This document shows positions 47,198 through 57,978 of a stretch of DNA of 64,000 bases, piece after piece (the first letter of the stretch is position 1; each line of letters begins with the position of its first letter). The position numbers were made by a program, and so were the translations under genes. The notes below the pieces were generated by a model. It did no database searches. It was not told where the DNA came from and was given only the letters and a program-made list of their open reading frames with translations. Location of the stretch: the NCBI RefSeq assembly GCF_022201045.2, contig NC_068560.1, positions 14,711,501 to 14,775,500 on the forward strand, given 5' to 3'. This stretch comes from Citrus sinensis (taxonomy: Eukaryota > Streptophyta > Magnoliopsida > Sapindales > Rutaceae).

Positions 47198-48570
47198 TGT
47201 TAGCCTAAAGGGCTACTCATAATGTAATTTTGATGATAACAAATATATGTATTAAGTGATTTAATAGATATTGTATTTCACATTTTCACTAGTTTTTGAA
47301 GTGTAATATTTATGCAAGTGAATCAAGTGAAATCAAGCTCAAGACACTCAACGGACAAACGACGAAATCAAGAATATAGTTTAGAGCTCAACGAATAAAT
47401 TAGTGCGATAAATTCTTGTAAAGCCGGTATGATTTAATTGATGCATGATTTAGCATTTGAGAAGCTCAAGAGATTAATTTAATTAAATACTTTTCATAAA
47501 CTAAAAGGTTTATTTTTATAAAGTAAAGCATTTTGTGGATTTGAGTAATTTGGACTTAAATGCTAAGTTTTGAAATCTTTGATTTTAATAAGTATTATTA
47601 TTAAATTTCGGAGTTGGACATTTTTACAAACATTTGAAATGTTTTGGGCCATACTATAATTTATGAATATTTTAGACTAAAGTGAAATGTTTTGAGAACT
47701 TTGAAAAATATGGGCATTATGTTGAAAAGGACCTTTTTGCGAAATAATAATATCTTTGGGGCCATATCATAATTTCAAAAAGTTTTGGAAAGTCAACTAT
47801 TCTTAGGAAATTTTGAAATTGGACATATTTACAAAGTTTTATGACGTTTTGAGCCATAATATAATTATAGAAAGTTTTGGGTCGAAGTGTAAATTTAGTG
47901 AATAATGTTACTGTAGCAAAATTCAAAAATAACGGTAATATCACTGTTCCTGAGTGGCTAGCCGGATAAATCAAGCAGCTAACCGCTTGGGCGCGAGAAT
48001 TTACCTATAACGGCTAGTTTTCAGGCTTTAACTATAAAAACTCAACTCAAACTTCATTCTAAGAACTAATGCAAGCAAATATAAGATCATACAACATATA
48101 TTGAGCTTTCAAAACGCAAATCATCATAGATTGAACCATTGTTGAGCTATTGTTTGCATATCCACTCTTGAAGAGAGTTTTTGTTGTAATTTTCATTTCT
48201 TATCGAATTGTGAGTGTATAAGTGTGAGAAACACTTGGGGTAAAGAGATTGGGGAGATAATCTCTTGATTGTAAAAGTTCATTGACACCTTGTAAGTCAA
48301 TTGTAAGAACTTGAAGCCTTGAGAGGCTTGGATAGTGAAATCCTCGAGCTTGGTTGGCTTGGAGGCATGGACGTAGGCAGGGATTACCGAACCACGTAAA
48401 AATCTGTGTGTTTGTTTTTCTCTTTCCTTACTCTTTTATTTTTACGCTTGTTTGAATTTATTGTTTTCTATTTCATTAAGGCGTTAGATTGATTTGTTGA
48501 GCGAATTATATTGCATTATTTTTAAAATCTCAATTCACCCCCTCTCTTGGGTTGCGTTACTTGCATTTCA
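47198..48570. mobile_element. solo LTR, probably copia-type, with AATAC target duplication
   Basis: The segment starts TGTTAGCCTAAAGGG and ends CTTGCATTTCA (TG...CA, 1373 bp). It is flanked by AATAC on both sides (47193-47197 and 48571-48575). Near the 3' end is the 'caattcaccccctctcttgg' string typical of plant copia LTRs such as the SIRE/Tork kind. There is no internal region, so it arose by LTR-LTR recombination. Confidence 0.88.
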
Positions 48571-51040
48571 AATACAATCAACTAGATCCCAAGCTCTTAA
48601 TCAATTGGGCAACCATGTTGGAGGCACCAAAAAGTATATTGCTGAAAAGTAAAATATAATATTTTTACATATAAATTGATTAATCAATAATCAAGATCTC
48701 TATTAATTAAACTTTGTAAATTTATTTATTAGAATGTCACATTTATTTAAAAGTGATAATTTACGTAAATTTATTTATTAGAATGTCACATTTATTTAAA
48801 AGTGACAATTTACGTTGGTATAACGTGCCAAATTTGAGCTAATCTGAACATGATTACTTATTATTCGTGTCAAGAATAGATAAACACTAACTAATTCCTT
48901 TTATTATCATGTCATAATTGTGTTACCCATTTATCATAATTTTAATATTTTTTTAAATCACTTGTTTAACATGTTTTTAGTTTTCTTTTTTTTTTTTTTT
49001 AAATTTGTAGTACTACCTACTTTAATAAATTTAGATATATTTTAAAACAAAATGCTTTCTAAATTATAAAAAATACAAAACAGTCTTTTTATTACAAAAT
49101 AAATAAATGTAATATAATTAATCAAATTAAAAATCATGTCATAAATTAGTTATTGTGTCAGAAATTTTAAATTCAAACTGGATATAATTATTAAACAAGT
49201 ATTCTAAATCAGACTTGTTTAATAATTATGTTAATTTTGACCGATCTAAATCTATTTATTTGTGTTATGTTTTAGTGGCTGGCGACAAGATTTCCTCCAC
49301 TACATATACCCAATGTTGTTGTTGGTTTTTTTTTTTAATTAGGTCTTGTTTGCTGGTGGGATAAAAAGAACAAGATATTTCAAATAAATCATATCCCATC
49401 CCATGTTTGGTGAGCTAAAGTGCCTCAGAGTTAGAATAGATTATCCTAGAGCCTATCATGTATACTCACTTATAAAAGGAAAGGTATCTCTTTGTTAAAT
49501 TAGGATTATGTTGTTAACTAAACTATATATTATAATTTATGAATATTAAAATTATATTAATATGTGATAAATGTAATAAAAATATTGATTTTGATAATGT
49601 AAATAATTAAACTAAAAGAAATATCATTATTAATTTTTTAATAACACAAATCAATAATTTGAAAATAAATTTTTTATTTAAAAATAACTAATTAATTACT
49701 TTCAATTATATTTTCAATGTTATAATTCATATTTGCGCATAAATTATAATATTATTGAATTTTTTATTATTAAATATTTTTATAATTTGAAGTTTACATT
49801 TAAATTAATTGTTAAATTAATATTCAAAATGTTTTTGGTTAAATTTTGATAAAATTATAGATTATTAAATAAGTATAACATAAATATTGGGAAAACATTT
49901 AATAAATAAGAATAAAAACTTATTTAGATCATGATTTATATTTAATTAATATCATTGACATTGATTGTTATAATTAATAATACAAAATTGTTTAGTTGAT
50001 AATAATAAAAAATTATATTAAACTATGATGAAATAAATTTTTTTATTTATAAAAACTTAGTTAAACTATGATTCAATAAATATTTAGTTATTATTACAAT
50101 TGAATTTAATCATGAGCTACTAAACAAAATACCATATTAAATATAATCTTATTATATCTCATATTATCCCATGACATCCTTAAAAATAATTTATTGAATG
50201 CACTTATGCTATATTTACTTACTGAAGTGAGAGTGAAGAATGTGGATTTCTTCCACTTGAATTTTTACTTATATGTTTTGAGGGAAGAGTGGGAATTCCA
50301 CTGCATAGACCCCACTCATTTTTGGAGTGTGGAGTGAGATTTGCACTGTCATGAAGATTCTCACTCCCACCTCATCTTTTTCTACCATTCTTTTATTAAT
50401 TTAATATAATTATATTTAATAAAATAAATAAATAAATAATATTATTATCTTTTAAAAAAATAATATTATTATATTTATTTAATATTAATAATTAATAGTA
50501 ATAAATAGTTTAATCTAAGAAAATATTAATTTTTTAATATATTATTAATAATAATGTTTCATTTGAGTTACTTTTATCAATAATTATTAATTTACATAAT
50601 TAAAATTAATAAAAATTTTGATTTACAAATTAAGAATATTATTAATTTATAAATATAATAAAATAAATATCTATTTTTTAAATATTTTTATTAATTTTGT
50701 AATAAAAAGTTATAATTTTTAAATAAGGATAAAACTGTAATTTAAAACTATTTATTCACATTTTAAGATAAAATAATCACATAAATTAAATTTTAATTTT
50801 GATTTCATATTTCTATCTCAGTAAACAACGTACTTGTACTCCCACTCCACACTCTCAATATCAAGATTCCCCACTTATGATAATGCTAATTGAAAAGTCA
50901 TTCTTCATTGAAGGAAGTTTAATAAACAGCTGCTCAGGCACTAAGCACAAGGAGAAATCTAGAACCTCCTGAGACTCAGACTGAGAGAGAAAATGAGCAT
51001 TGAGAAGTGAGAACAATACTTACAAGCACCTCATAATCTT
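48571..51040. other. AT-rich intergenic DNA with small repeats
   Basis: A 49-bp unit beginning 'gtaaatttatttattagaat' is tandemly duplicated at about 48716-48814. About 49345-50185 may be a decayed inverted-repeat element: left 'gtgggataaaaagaacaaga', and the right end on minus gives 'atgggataatatgagatata' with a shared 'tgttt.gt.agct' further in. About 50200-50890 is another very AT-rich block with 'ccactccacactctc' near its right edge and a related 'gtgtggagtgag' inside. No gene was seen. Confidence 0.4.
48716..48814. repeat. 49-bp tandem duplication
   Basis: Two near-identical adjacent copies of a unit containing 'gaatgtcacatttatttaaa' and 'agtga(t/c)aatttacg'. They differ by one transition. 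Confidence 0.85.
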
Positions 51041-51044
51041 GATT

Positions 51045-52338
51045 ATGAAGTTTCTTGAAGAAGACAATTGTACGCTAAGTCTTCATGCGTAAGCTCCACT
51101 CACCTTCCGGTTGCTTTTCAATTTTACTTTTAAATACTTTACAGAAACGAACTTTTATATTTTGTAGCTAATGTTCAGCAAAACGTTCGCATGTGTATTT
51201 GGTTCTTGAAATTTTGCTAGATTGATACTTCAAAATCAAAATTCTTAGTTGCTGATGAAGTTTGCATTGGATATAATTCATTTAAGTGTACTTTTTTTAT
51301 GAAGGTTGGTGCAAGAGTCAAATATTTTCTTCAACATGAAGCATTTTGAGAAGACCATAATCAATGGTGAATGGGAAGTTGCTGAAAAATACCTTTCAGC
51401 ATTCACAAATATTGATGATAATAGGTACTCAAAGAAATTGTTTTATGAGTTACGGAAGCAGAAATATTATGAGGCCTTTCACAGGTATATCAACAAATCA
51501 GAAACATATGTTTTCTTTGTTTTGCTTGGGAAAACTAAATCTTGTTTAAGGCTATGTTCAGGATTTAAGTGTTTTGACGTTTAAATAGAATCGTCAGATG
51601 GATGTTGGGTAAACATTTGCTACCAATTAAAAGTGGCTAGGGTGAAACACTTTAACTACTGTGCTTAGGAAGTTAACAAAAACACAAATATTATAACACA
51701 CCCTAAGTTACTTTAGGTGATCTAATTGCCAGATGGGCGTGGGAGAATGTAAAGGAATTCATTAGGTTGTTTGGGGTCAATTCTTTCTTTCCCTCCACTT
51801 GGTAGTAGAGAGGTTAAGTTGAGCTAAAAGATCGATGACTGAATCATACAAAGACATTATTGAATCATAGAAAGAAAGTTCATTTATTTAGAAATTTTTC
51901 TATCCCAGTAATTAAAGTTACCAGTGCAATGCTGCAATGACCTAGTCTAGCTATTTTGTTTTGCTATTTGTGTTTTGTATTATTTGTTTGCAGGAATGAC
52001 TATACAGGGGGCTGAAAATGTTTTCTTGAAGGATTTGAAAGTATTTTTTGTTTTCCCAAATATACTTGTTGGTGAATTAGCTGAGCTTTCTGAATTGAAG
52101 AGCTTAAGGCATGATTGAAGCTTTTCAAACATTGTTAACTATGATAGATATGTATTTGAAAATTTTAAATTTTAAAGAGAATTTAATGTGGAAGGATAAT
52201 GAACAATTGTCCTGCTATACAAATACCACACCTCAAAAGGATAAATTTGTTGAAGTTCTTAAAAAACTTGTGTTTTCCATTGTGAATAAATCAGCACTTT
52301 TGCCCCTGATCAGTCTCATTTGTCCTAGTTTTGAATAG
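51045..52338 (+). pseudogene. TOPLESS-like LisH-CTLH module 1, frameshifted
   Basis: Exon 1 ends at 51088 (KFLEEDNCTLSLHA, the second half of a LisH helix pair). Exon 2 is 51305-51484 (ESNIFFNMKHFEK...GEWEVAEKYLSAFTNIDD then RKQKYYEAF, the CTLH start). Exon 3 starts at 51994. Splice sites and phases match the TOPLESS gene structure. A run of five G at 52007-52011 gives a stop at 52013-52015; with one G fewer the frame would continue into AENVFLKDLKVF, the family sequence. A second frame break precedes KDNEQLSCYTNT (about 52192-52230) and the piece ends in TAG at 52336-52338. As it stands only ~81 residues are encoded. TOPLESS proteins are nuclear co-repressors binding EAR motifs through this domain; the WD40 part is absent. 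The first LisH half lacks an ATG in frame, so 51045 is only the first available Met. Confidence 0.7.
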
Positions 52339-52564
52339 GGAGAAAGAAGTATATAGCTAAACCAATTTACTTTTGCATTTGTTTTCTTATATTTTATTTT
52401 TGTTACGGTTATATTGTTATTCTGAAAATCTATTTTGTTCATATATTTTCAGTGAACATTGTAACCTAAATTCTACAACTTCGATAGGATCTGTTTTGTC
52501 TTTATTTTCTTTGTATTCACTTTCGAAGTCATTTGAGTATGAAATATAATTGATATTTTTGCAG

Positions 52565-52873
52565 GAAGAATTAATTTACTTAATACTTCGGTTTCTTGAT
52601 GAAGAAGGATTGAAGGAAACAATCCAAAAGTAATCTTTGTTGTTTGTTTCTTTGGTCTTTTGGTTTCTTCATTTAGTTTTATGATTGATTTAGCTATTGT
52701 TGGTGAAGTTTGGAGATAGAATCAAAGGTCTTCTTTGATGTGCATTGCTTTGAGGAGTATGTGGTTAGCGACGAGTGGGATAAGGTTGAGAAATACCTCT
52801 CAGCATTCACCAAGATTGATGATAATTTGTACTCAACAAAGATGTTCTGGGAGTTGCAAGGACATTTACATAG
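52565..52873 (+). pseudogene. TOPLESS-like LisH-CTLH module 2, truncated
   Basis: Exon 52565-52629 follows a TTTTTGCAG acceptor and encodes EELIYLILRFLDEEGLKETIQ (LisH). Exon 52709-52873 encodes LEIESKVFFDVHCFEEYVVS, then DEWDKVEKYLSAFTKIDDN and ends before a GTAAGT donor. The two join in phase and have no stops. It repeats the domain just encoded by module 1, so the locus is a tandem array of TOPLESS N-termini. No in-frame ATG and no next exon could be found; a hAT-like element begins 164 bp downstream. It might be an exon of the same transcript as module 1, which would give a double LisH-CTLH protein, or a truncated tandem copy. Confidence 0.65.
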
Positions 52874-53036
52874 GTAAGTAGAAGATTCTTTCTTCTCTTG
52901 GTCTATAGACAGATAGACTTCAATGGCTCTCTAAAAATTTTTTGGATATATGGCTTTATCTACTTTTTGCTTCCAGAAGGATCATCCTTATAAGTTTGCT
53001 TCCACAATGTTGTTTCTTGAAATCAAATAAGTCAAG

Positions 53037-53561
53037 TAGGGTTGGTAATTTGTGGGTTTGGGCCGAGCTTTTCAAAGCCCATGCCCAAGCCTACATCATT
53101 CAATCAAAGTCCAGGCCCTCCAAAAGTCCTTCCAAATTTGGATGGGCTGGGGCTAGACAGGCATGGGCTTTTTTAAATTAATTATAAAATATTTTTTAAT
53201 TAAGAAAATATATTTAAATTAAAAATAATAATCTAATATATAATAGAATAATAGTCCAATACATAAAATATTAGTAATACAATCCAATAAAATAACAAAT
53301 ACTAATATAAAAAATTAAACTAATTTAATATTTTTTATTTTTTCTTGATTATTTAAATTAAATTTATTTTTTATTCATAAATTAAAAAATCTCGGGCCAA
53401 GTCCAGGCTTTGCTAAGCTCTTGTCCAGGGCCAACACATGTGGACTTTGTAATTTTTGGACCTATATCCAGGCCCGTCCCTTACGGGTCGGGCCTTAGGC
53501 CCACGAGCCTGGGTTGGGCCGGACCGAGCTTGGGCCAGCCCTGGTTTTTTTGCCACTCCTA
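53037..53561. mobile_element. hAT-like non-autonomous element, 525 bp, 8-bp target duplication
   Basis: The left end TAGGGTTGGTAAT and the right end on minus TAGGAGTGGCAAA are hAT-like inverted termini. The flanks are AAGTCAAG (53029-53036) and AAGCCAAG (53562-53569). Subterminal parts are rich in GGGCC/GGCCC and 'cgagctt', whereas the middle is AT-rich. It is inserted just after TOPLESS-like module 2. Confidence 0.75.
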
Positions 53562-53810
53562 AAGCCAAGTTTCATTTTGCAATAATCATTATGATCTTTT
53601 CTAAAATTACCCCAACACTAATTAAGATTAAGATCCTATTTGGTATTGAGGTGTTGAAACTTTTAAGTTACAGCTGTTGTGGAAAAAAAATTGTAACTAT
53701 GAAACAAAAGTTAATAAATACAAATTTTAAATAAAACTTTAACAAAATTATTAAAGATATAATATATTTTTCATCATACAAGTGAAAAATCATATCAACA
53801 TAATTTTCAA

Positions 53811-53906
53811 ACTATAGCAGCTGGTGTTTGCCAAATACTTTAGCGATGTAGCTTAAAAACTATAGTAGCTAGTGTTTGCCAAACACTTTAGCGCTGTAAC
53901 TTTTAA
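53811..53906. repeat. 48-bp tandem repeat within a MITE-like stretch
   Basis: Two adjacent copies of 'actatag.agct.gtgtttg' plus 'ccaaa.actttagcg.tgta'. The surrounding 53630-53930 ('tttggtattgaggtgttgaa' ... 'gttacagctgt') looks like a decayed small transposon, but its ends are not clear. Confidence 0.6.
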
Positions 53907-54521
53907 GATACAGCTGTCCAATCTCAAAGTCAAATGCACTCTAAATGTAGGCATGGTAAGCTTCCATCTGACAATCTTACTACGGATTTTTTATGCAACA
54001 CTTCTCAAACTGCTATTGAAGAAAAATCCTATTTTGAAAAACAAACTCAACTTTCCTAGGATGGATAAATCAAGACTCTTAAACTTAATTAAGTCGGCGG
54101 ACACGGCTACCATGCAGGGCATAAAATCCATGTATGGTACAGGGGCTGCCCTTGAGCCGTTGGATTCAGCTTATTTGAATCCAATGGTTGGGGTTTTAGT
54201 TTGAAAAAAAAAAGAAAAAAATGAATAAAAGCAGAAAAAAATATGGCAACCGGTTCAAACGGGGTAGTTACAGTACGTAAAAAATTACCGTTGGATTGAA
54301 TAGAGTGGATCCAATGGCTGAGATTTGTTTTATTATTCAATAATTAAAAAAATTTGAAAGAACAAACATGTAAACCTGAAATAAACAAAAAAAAAACCAC
54401 CACCACTCACTCACCTCACCGTCACCACTCCCTCACCTCACACACGTCAAACACCTCACCACTCCTCACCTCACACATGCGTCACCACGGCCATCAACGG
54501 CGGCGGCTGAAGGAGTTCCTA

Positions 54522-54650
54522 GGCAACGATCAACGGCGGCACAAGGACGGGCTGATCTCCGCCGTCGGCAACGATCAACGAAGGCAGAAGGATGGGCTGA
54601 TGTTCTTCGTTGACAATGATCAACGGCGGCACAAGCACAACCCTGTTCCT
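54522..54650 (+). repeat. 45-bp tandem repeat (three units) in an open frame
   Basis: The motif 'aacgatcaacggcggcacaa' plus 'ggacgggctgat' and a variable 'ctccgccgtcggc' recurs about every 45 bp. Read on plus (frame 54354-54677) this gives NDQRRHKDGLISAVG, NDQRRQKDGLMFFVD and NDQRRHKHNP. The frame has no known domain. It may be a GC-rich exon fragment carried into AT-rich DNA. Confidence 0.6.
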
Positions 54651-56884
54651 CGCCCCACATTCTCTTTACCGCCATAATCATCAAGCAAAACGTTAGTATT
54701 AGATTAGATTTTCTGAATTAATTTATAATTAGGGTTTGATTTGAACTGTATCAAGGTTAGATTTGAATGATTGATTTGGGTTTGATTTTAGTTGTTGATT
54801 TGGGTATGAATTAAAATTTTTACTGATTTATAGTGTTGGTTTATGTCTTTCCCGTCTCAAGCTTTTGGGCAACAGTGCATGGATCGATAGCAACAAAGAG
54901 CAGGGGCTACACAAGCACAGCCTCGGCTTCGGCCTTAGCCTCAACCTGGCGATTTATCTGCTATACTCGGTGTATTCCTCACTTCCATTGCTATTGTCTC
55001 ACTGGCAAATTCTCTCTTATTCCTAATTCGTGCTTTTACGCATATTTAGTCACTTTCAATCTGGTTTATCAGTTAATGTGTATGATATTGTGTTCTATTT
55101 CTTGGTTTTCTCGCAACACGAAACTTTTTTTTTAACACTTGGTTGACCATTTTTGGCCAATTATATTTGATTTTATAGTCACAATTTTTTCTCATTTAGT
55201 ACTTTTTAGGTTTTAATGGTGACTTAAATCTTCTTTTTTTAATTGTTTGAGTTGAATCTTGTAGCTCTGTAAATATTAAGTGTTGGGTTCTCACCTGAAT
55301 AAAGGGCTTTCCTTGGAGTGAAATAGTGAAATGAACAATGATTTCAATTGACTAGTTGTAAAGTTCAATTTTTTCCTAAAATGAGCAGATCAACAATATA
55401 TTATCATGGGCAGTGTTTTTACCCAGATTTTGTTTGGTTGCTTGCCTACTAGTATGAACACTTTATTGCTTTCAAAACACATTTGCTATATTAATGCTTT
55501 GGTGGTAAGTTTCTTGTATGTATATCTGTAGTTATATTATTTTGATTGGAATTTTCTGTATTTAACTCTGAAACTGACTTGCTGGATTTAAGTAATAATT
55601 AGTTATTTTAATGAAAGTTTGAGCATTTGTGTAGGTATGAAAGTAATATTAAGTTCATTTTGAACAATATGTTGTTTTGATGAATATAGCTTTTGAATGA
55701 ATTTTCAGATGATGTCAATGCCGAACAATAGATTGTCATTGCTTCCTAGAAGAATAGACCAATCAAGTTACCCTTGTCGTACCAGGAAATTATTTGGAGG
55801 GGGCAGAATCTGTTGGATGATGAACTTTGCTGCAGCTTTGTTGCAATTTTGTTTGCTGCAGCTTTGTTGCAATTTTGTTTGCTGCAGAATTTTAGGCTTG
55901 GCTTCAGTAAATATAGGTTGATATTTGCAAGGCATCTTTTATACGGATTATGTAAAATTTTTTTCTTTTTCCATTTACATTGCTGGGTTTCGTTGTAGTT
56001 GCTGAGCAAGTGATAGAACACATTCAATTTTATACAACAATTATAAGTATTGACCATGAGGCAGGATACTGGAAAATTGTTGTGTTATTACCCCTCAATG
56101 GTAAAATGATTGCAATTGGTATGGTGATCACAATTGATGACTTTTGAATGAAACCATATGGTTTAATTATTTATTTATCCTATTATTTATTTTAATAAAG
56201 CTTAGTTTATTTCATTTGCATGGATGTTTATTTCACAAGATACTTATTTGAAAAATGTCAAAAAAAATGTTATAATGCTAAAAAATAAATACGTTGTTAA
56301 TAAGTTGTGCTGAGTTTTTACTTTAAAACTACTTACCTTTCTTCCTTTTTTTTTTTTATTTGCCGTAAATTTATGCAATATATCAATCCACTTTTTTTTT
56401 CGGAGATGGTACTTGTAATAAGGTTGGATGACGCACTTGGTGTAATGTACTAGATTTTGGTGGATTTTTAGGATGATATGTAGAAAATATTATGTTTGAC
56501 ATAGGAATAGTTAGTTTGATTTATTTTCATTAAATTGTGTTTCCTATAATTAGTTAAAATAAAATAAAAATAAATTGATTAAATTGATTTAGCGGAATGG
56601 AGAAATAAGCCTATAAATTTGTATGGGAATTAATATAATTAAAAATGATTGTAAGGTTATTTATAAGAGCTCTTCTGAATTTAAAAGCAAATTCGGATTG
56701 GAATATTATTATTTTGTTGGTTACCTTTATTCATAATACAAATACTTCGAAAGTGATTATATTTATAAAAAATTAGAAGAAAAATGTTTACAAAATAATA
56801 TTATTGAATGTTTAAAACGAATACTTGTAGTATAAGGTATGACTATTGAAAGATTAAAATCGGTGCACGAAATTAAAGTGACTA

Positions 56885-57320
56885 GAAGCTTACAAGCCGT
56901 AAACGGCTTGCCGGTTTGACTTGAACCAGAAATCCGGTTATGTTCCAGCAAGTCCTTCACTCGAATCCGGTTTTCCGGATATCACAAACCGGCTTGCCGG
57001 TTGGATCCAGAAGATAGCACGTTAAAACCGGCTTACCGGTTTCCTTAACCGGTTGGCCGAATGAATCCAGAATGCTGCCAAAGTGCAGCTCGAATCCGGA
57101 TTTCCGGATTTACAGAACCGGCTATCCGGTTAAATCCAGTGAAGGCCATACGCGAATCCGGTTTTCCGGATTGATAATCCGGTTATCCGAATATTGACCC
57201 GAGAGCAACCAAAGAAAATGCGGCTCACCGATTTGAACAATCCGGTTATCCGGAATTTGTCCCGAGAGAAATCAATAAGAAAAACGGTTTTCCGGATGAG
57301 AAGAAGTGGTATACCGGTTT
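56885..57320. repeat. array of CCGG-centred palindromic motifs
   Basis: At least ten short inverted motifs of the form (A)ATCCGGTTTTCCGGAT or AACCGGCTTGCCGGTT occur within about 430 bp. Examples lie near 56889-56918, 56969-56988, 56988-57002, 57026-57042, 57092-57110, 57116-57130, 57155-57172, 57178-57190, 57230-57252 and 57284-57300. Spacers are 10-50 bp and contain repeated 'gaatccag' and 'cccgagag' phrases. GC content is well above the flanks. It may be part of an LTR of a SIRE/Tork-like element, since such LTRs can carry accggttaaccgg-like blocks, but no TG/CA ends or target duplication were identified. Confidence 0.7.
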
Positions 57321-57451
57321 AGACTTGGGAAATCTTTTTGTCTCTAATTGGGCAAGCTCTTATACTTGTATTACACACACCATTTTATTTTTGGCCTTTT
57401 AAAATTGCTTAATTTTAAATCATTTTGAGATTTAAAACCTTTCAATAAGCC

Positions 57452-57978
57452 ATTTAGGGTGCGTTTGACACACTATATTGTATTATGCTGTATTGTATTA
57501 TTTTAATGCTGGTGTATTGTATTATGTTGTATTGCGTTAGCATTGTATTATAACAATATTGTAGAATGTTTGATTAATTAAATTAAATAATTAAAAAATA
57601 ATATATATTAATACTTAGAAAAATAATAAATATAGAAATCTTAAAATTTGTATTATAATTATGATAAAAATTTTTATAAAATTTAATATTATATGTAAAT
57701 AATAAATTTAGATTATAATTAATATTATAATTGTTAATATAAATTAATAAATTATTATTCAATAATATTAAATTATATTTTAATTTACAATATATTATTA
57801 TTTTTACATTTTAATATATTAATAAATTTTTAATTTAATATAAATAATTATAAATATTGAAATTTGCATAAATTTAAATAATATTAATTTTAAAATTAAT
57901 ATTAATGTAAATAATATTATAATATTAATATATTATTTTTATATGAATCATTAATAAATAAAATAATATATTAAAAAA
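57452..57978. other. AT-rich block, possible truncated MITE end
   Basis: It begins 'agggtgcgtttgacacacta' followed by repeats of 'tgtattgtattat', which resembles the end of a plant MITE. No inverted mate was found to the right before the satellite. The rest is almost pure A/T. Confidence 0.35.

Larger units (their letters stand above)
53570..56884. other. intergenic DNA, no gene assigned
   Basis: Two inverted repeats built on CCGTTGGATT...ATCCAATGG lie at about 54156-54187 and 54288-54317. A 15-codon tandem repeat on plus lies at 54522-54650. A 26-bp repeat ('ctgcagctttgttgcaattt' type) is doubled at about 55830-55887. The frames 54354-54677, 54833-55135 and 55697-55921 have no recognised family, and their composition is compatible with non-coding DNA or captured fragments. 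Confidence 0.4.

Noticed and set aside
56885..57320. CRISPR-like array of palindromic repeats
   Set aside because: Motifs are of two types, spacing is irregular, spacers share phrases, and there are no cas genes; the genome is a plant.
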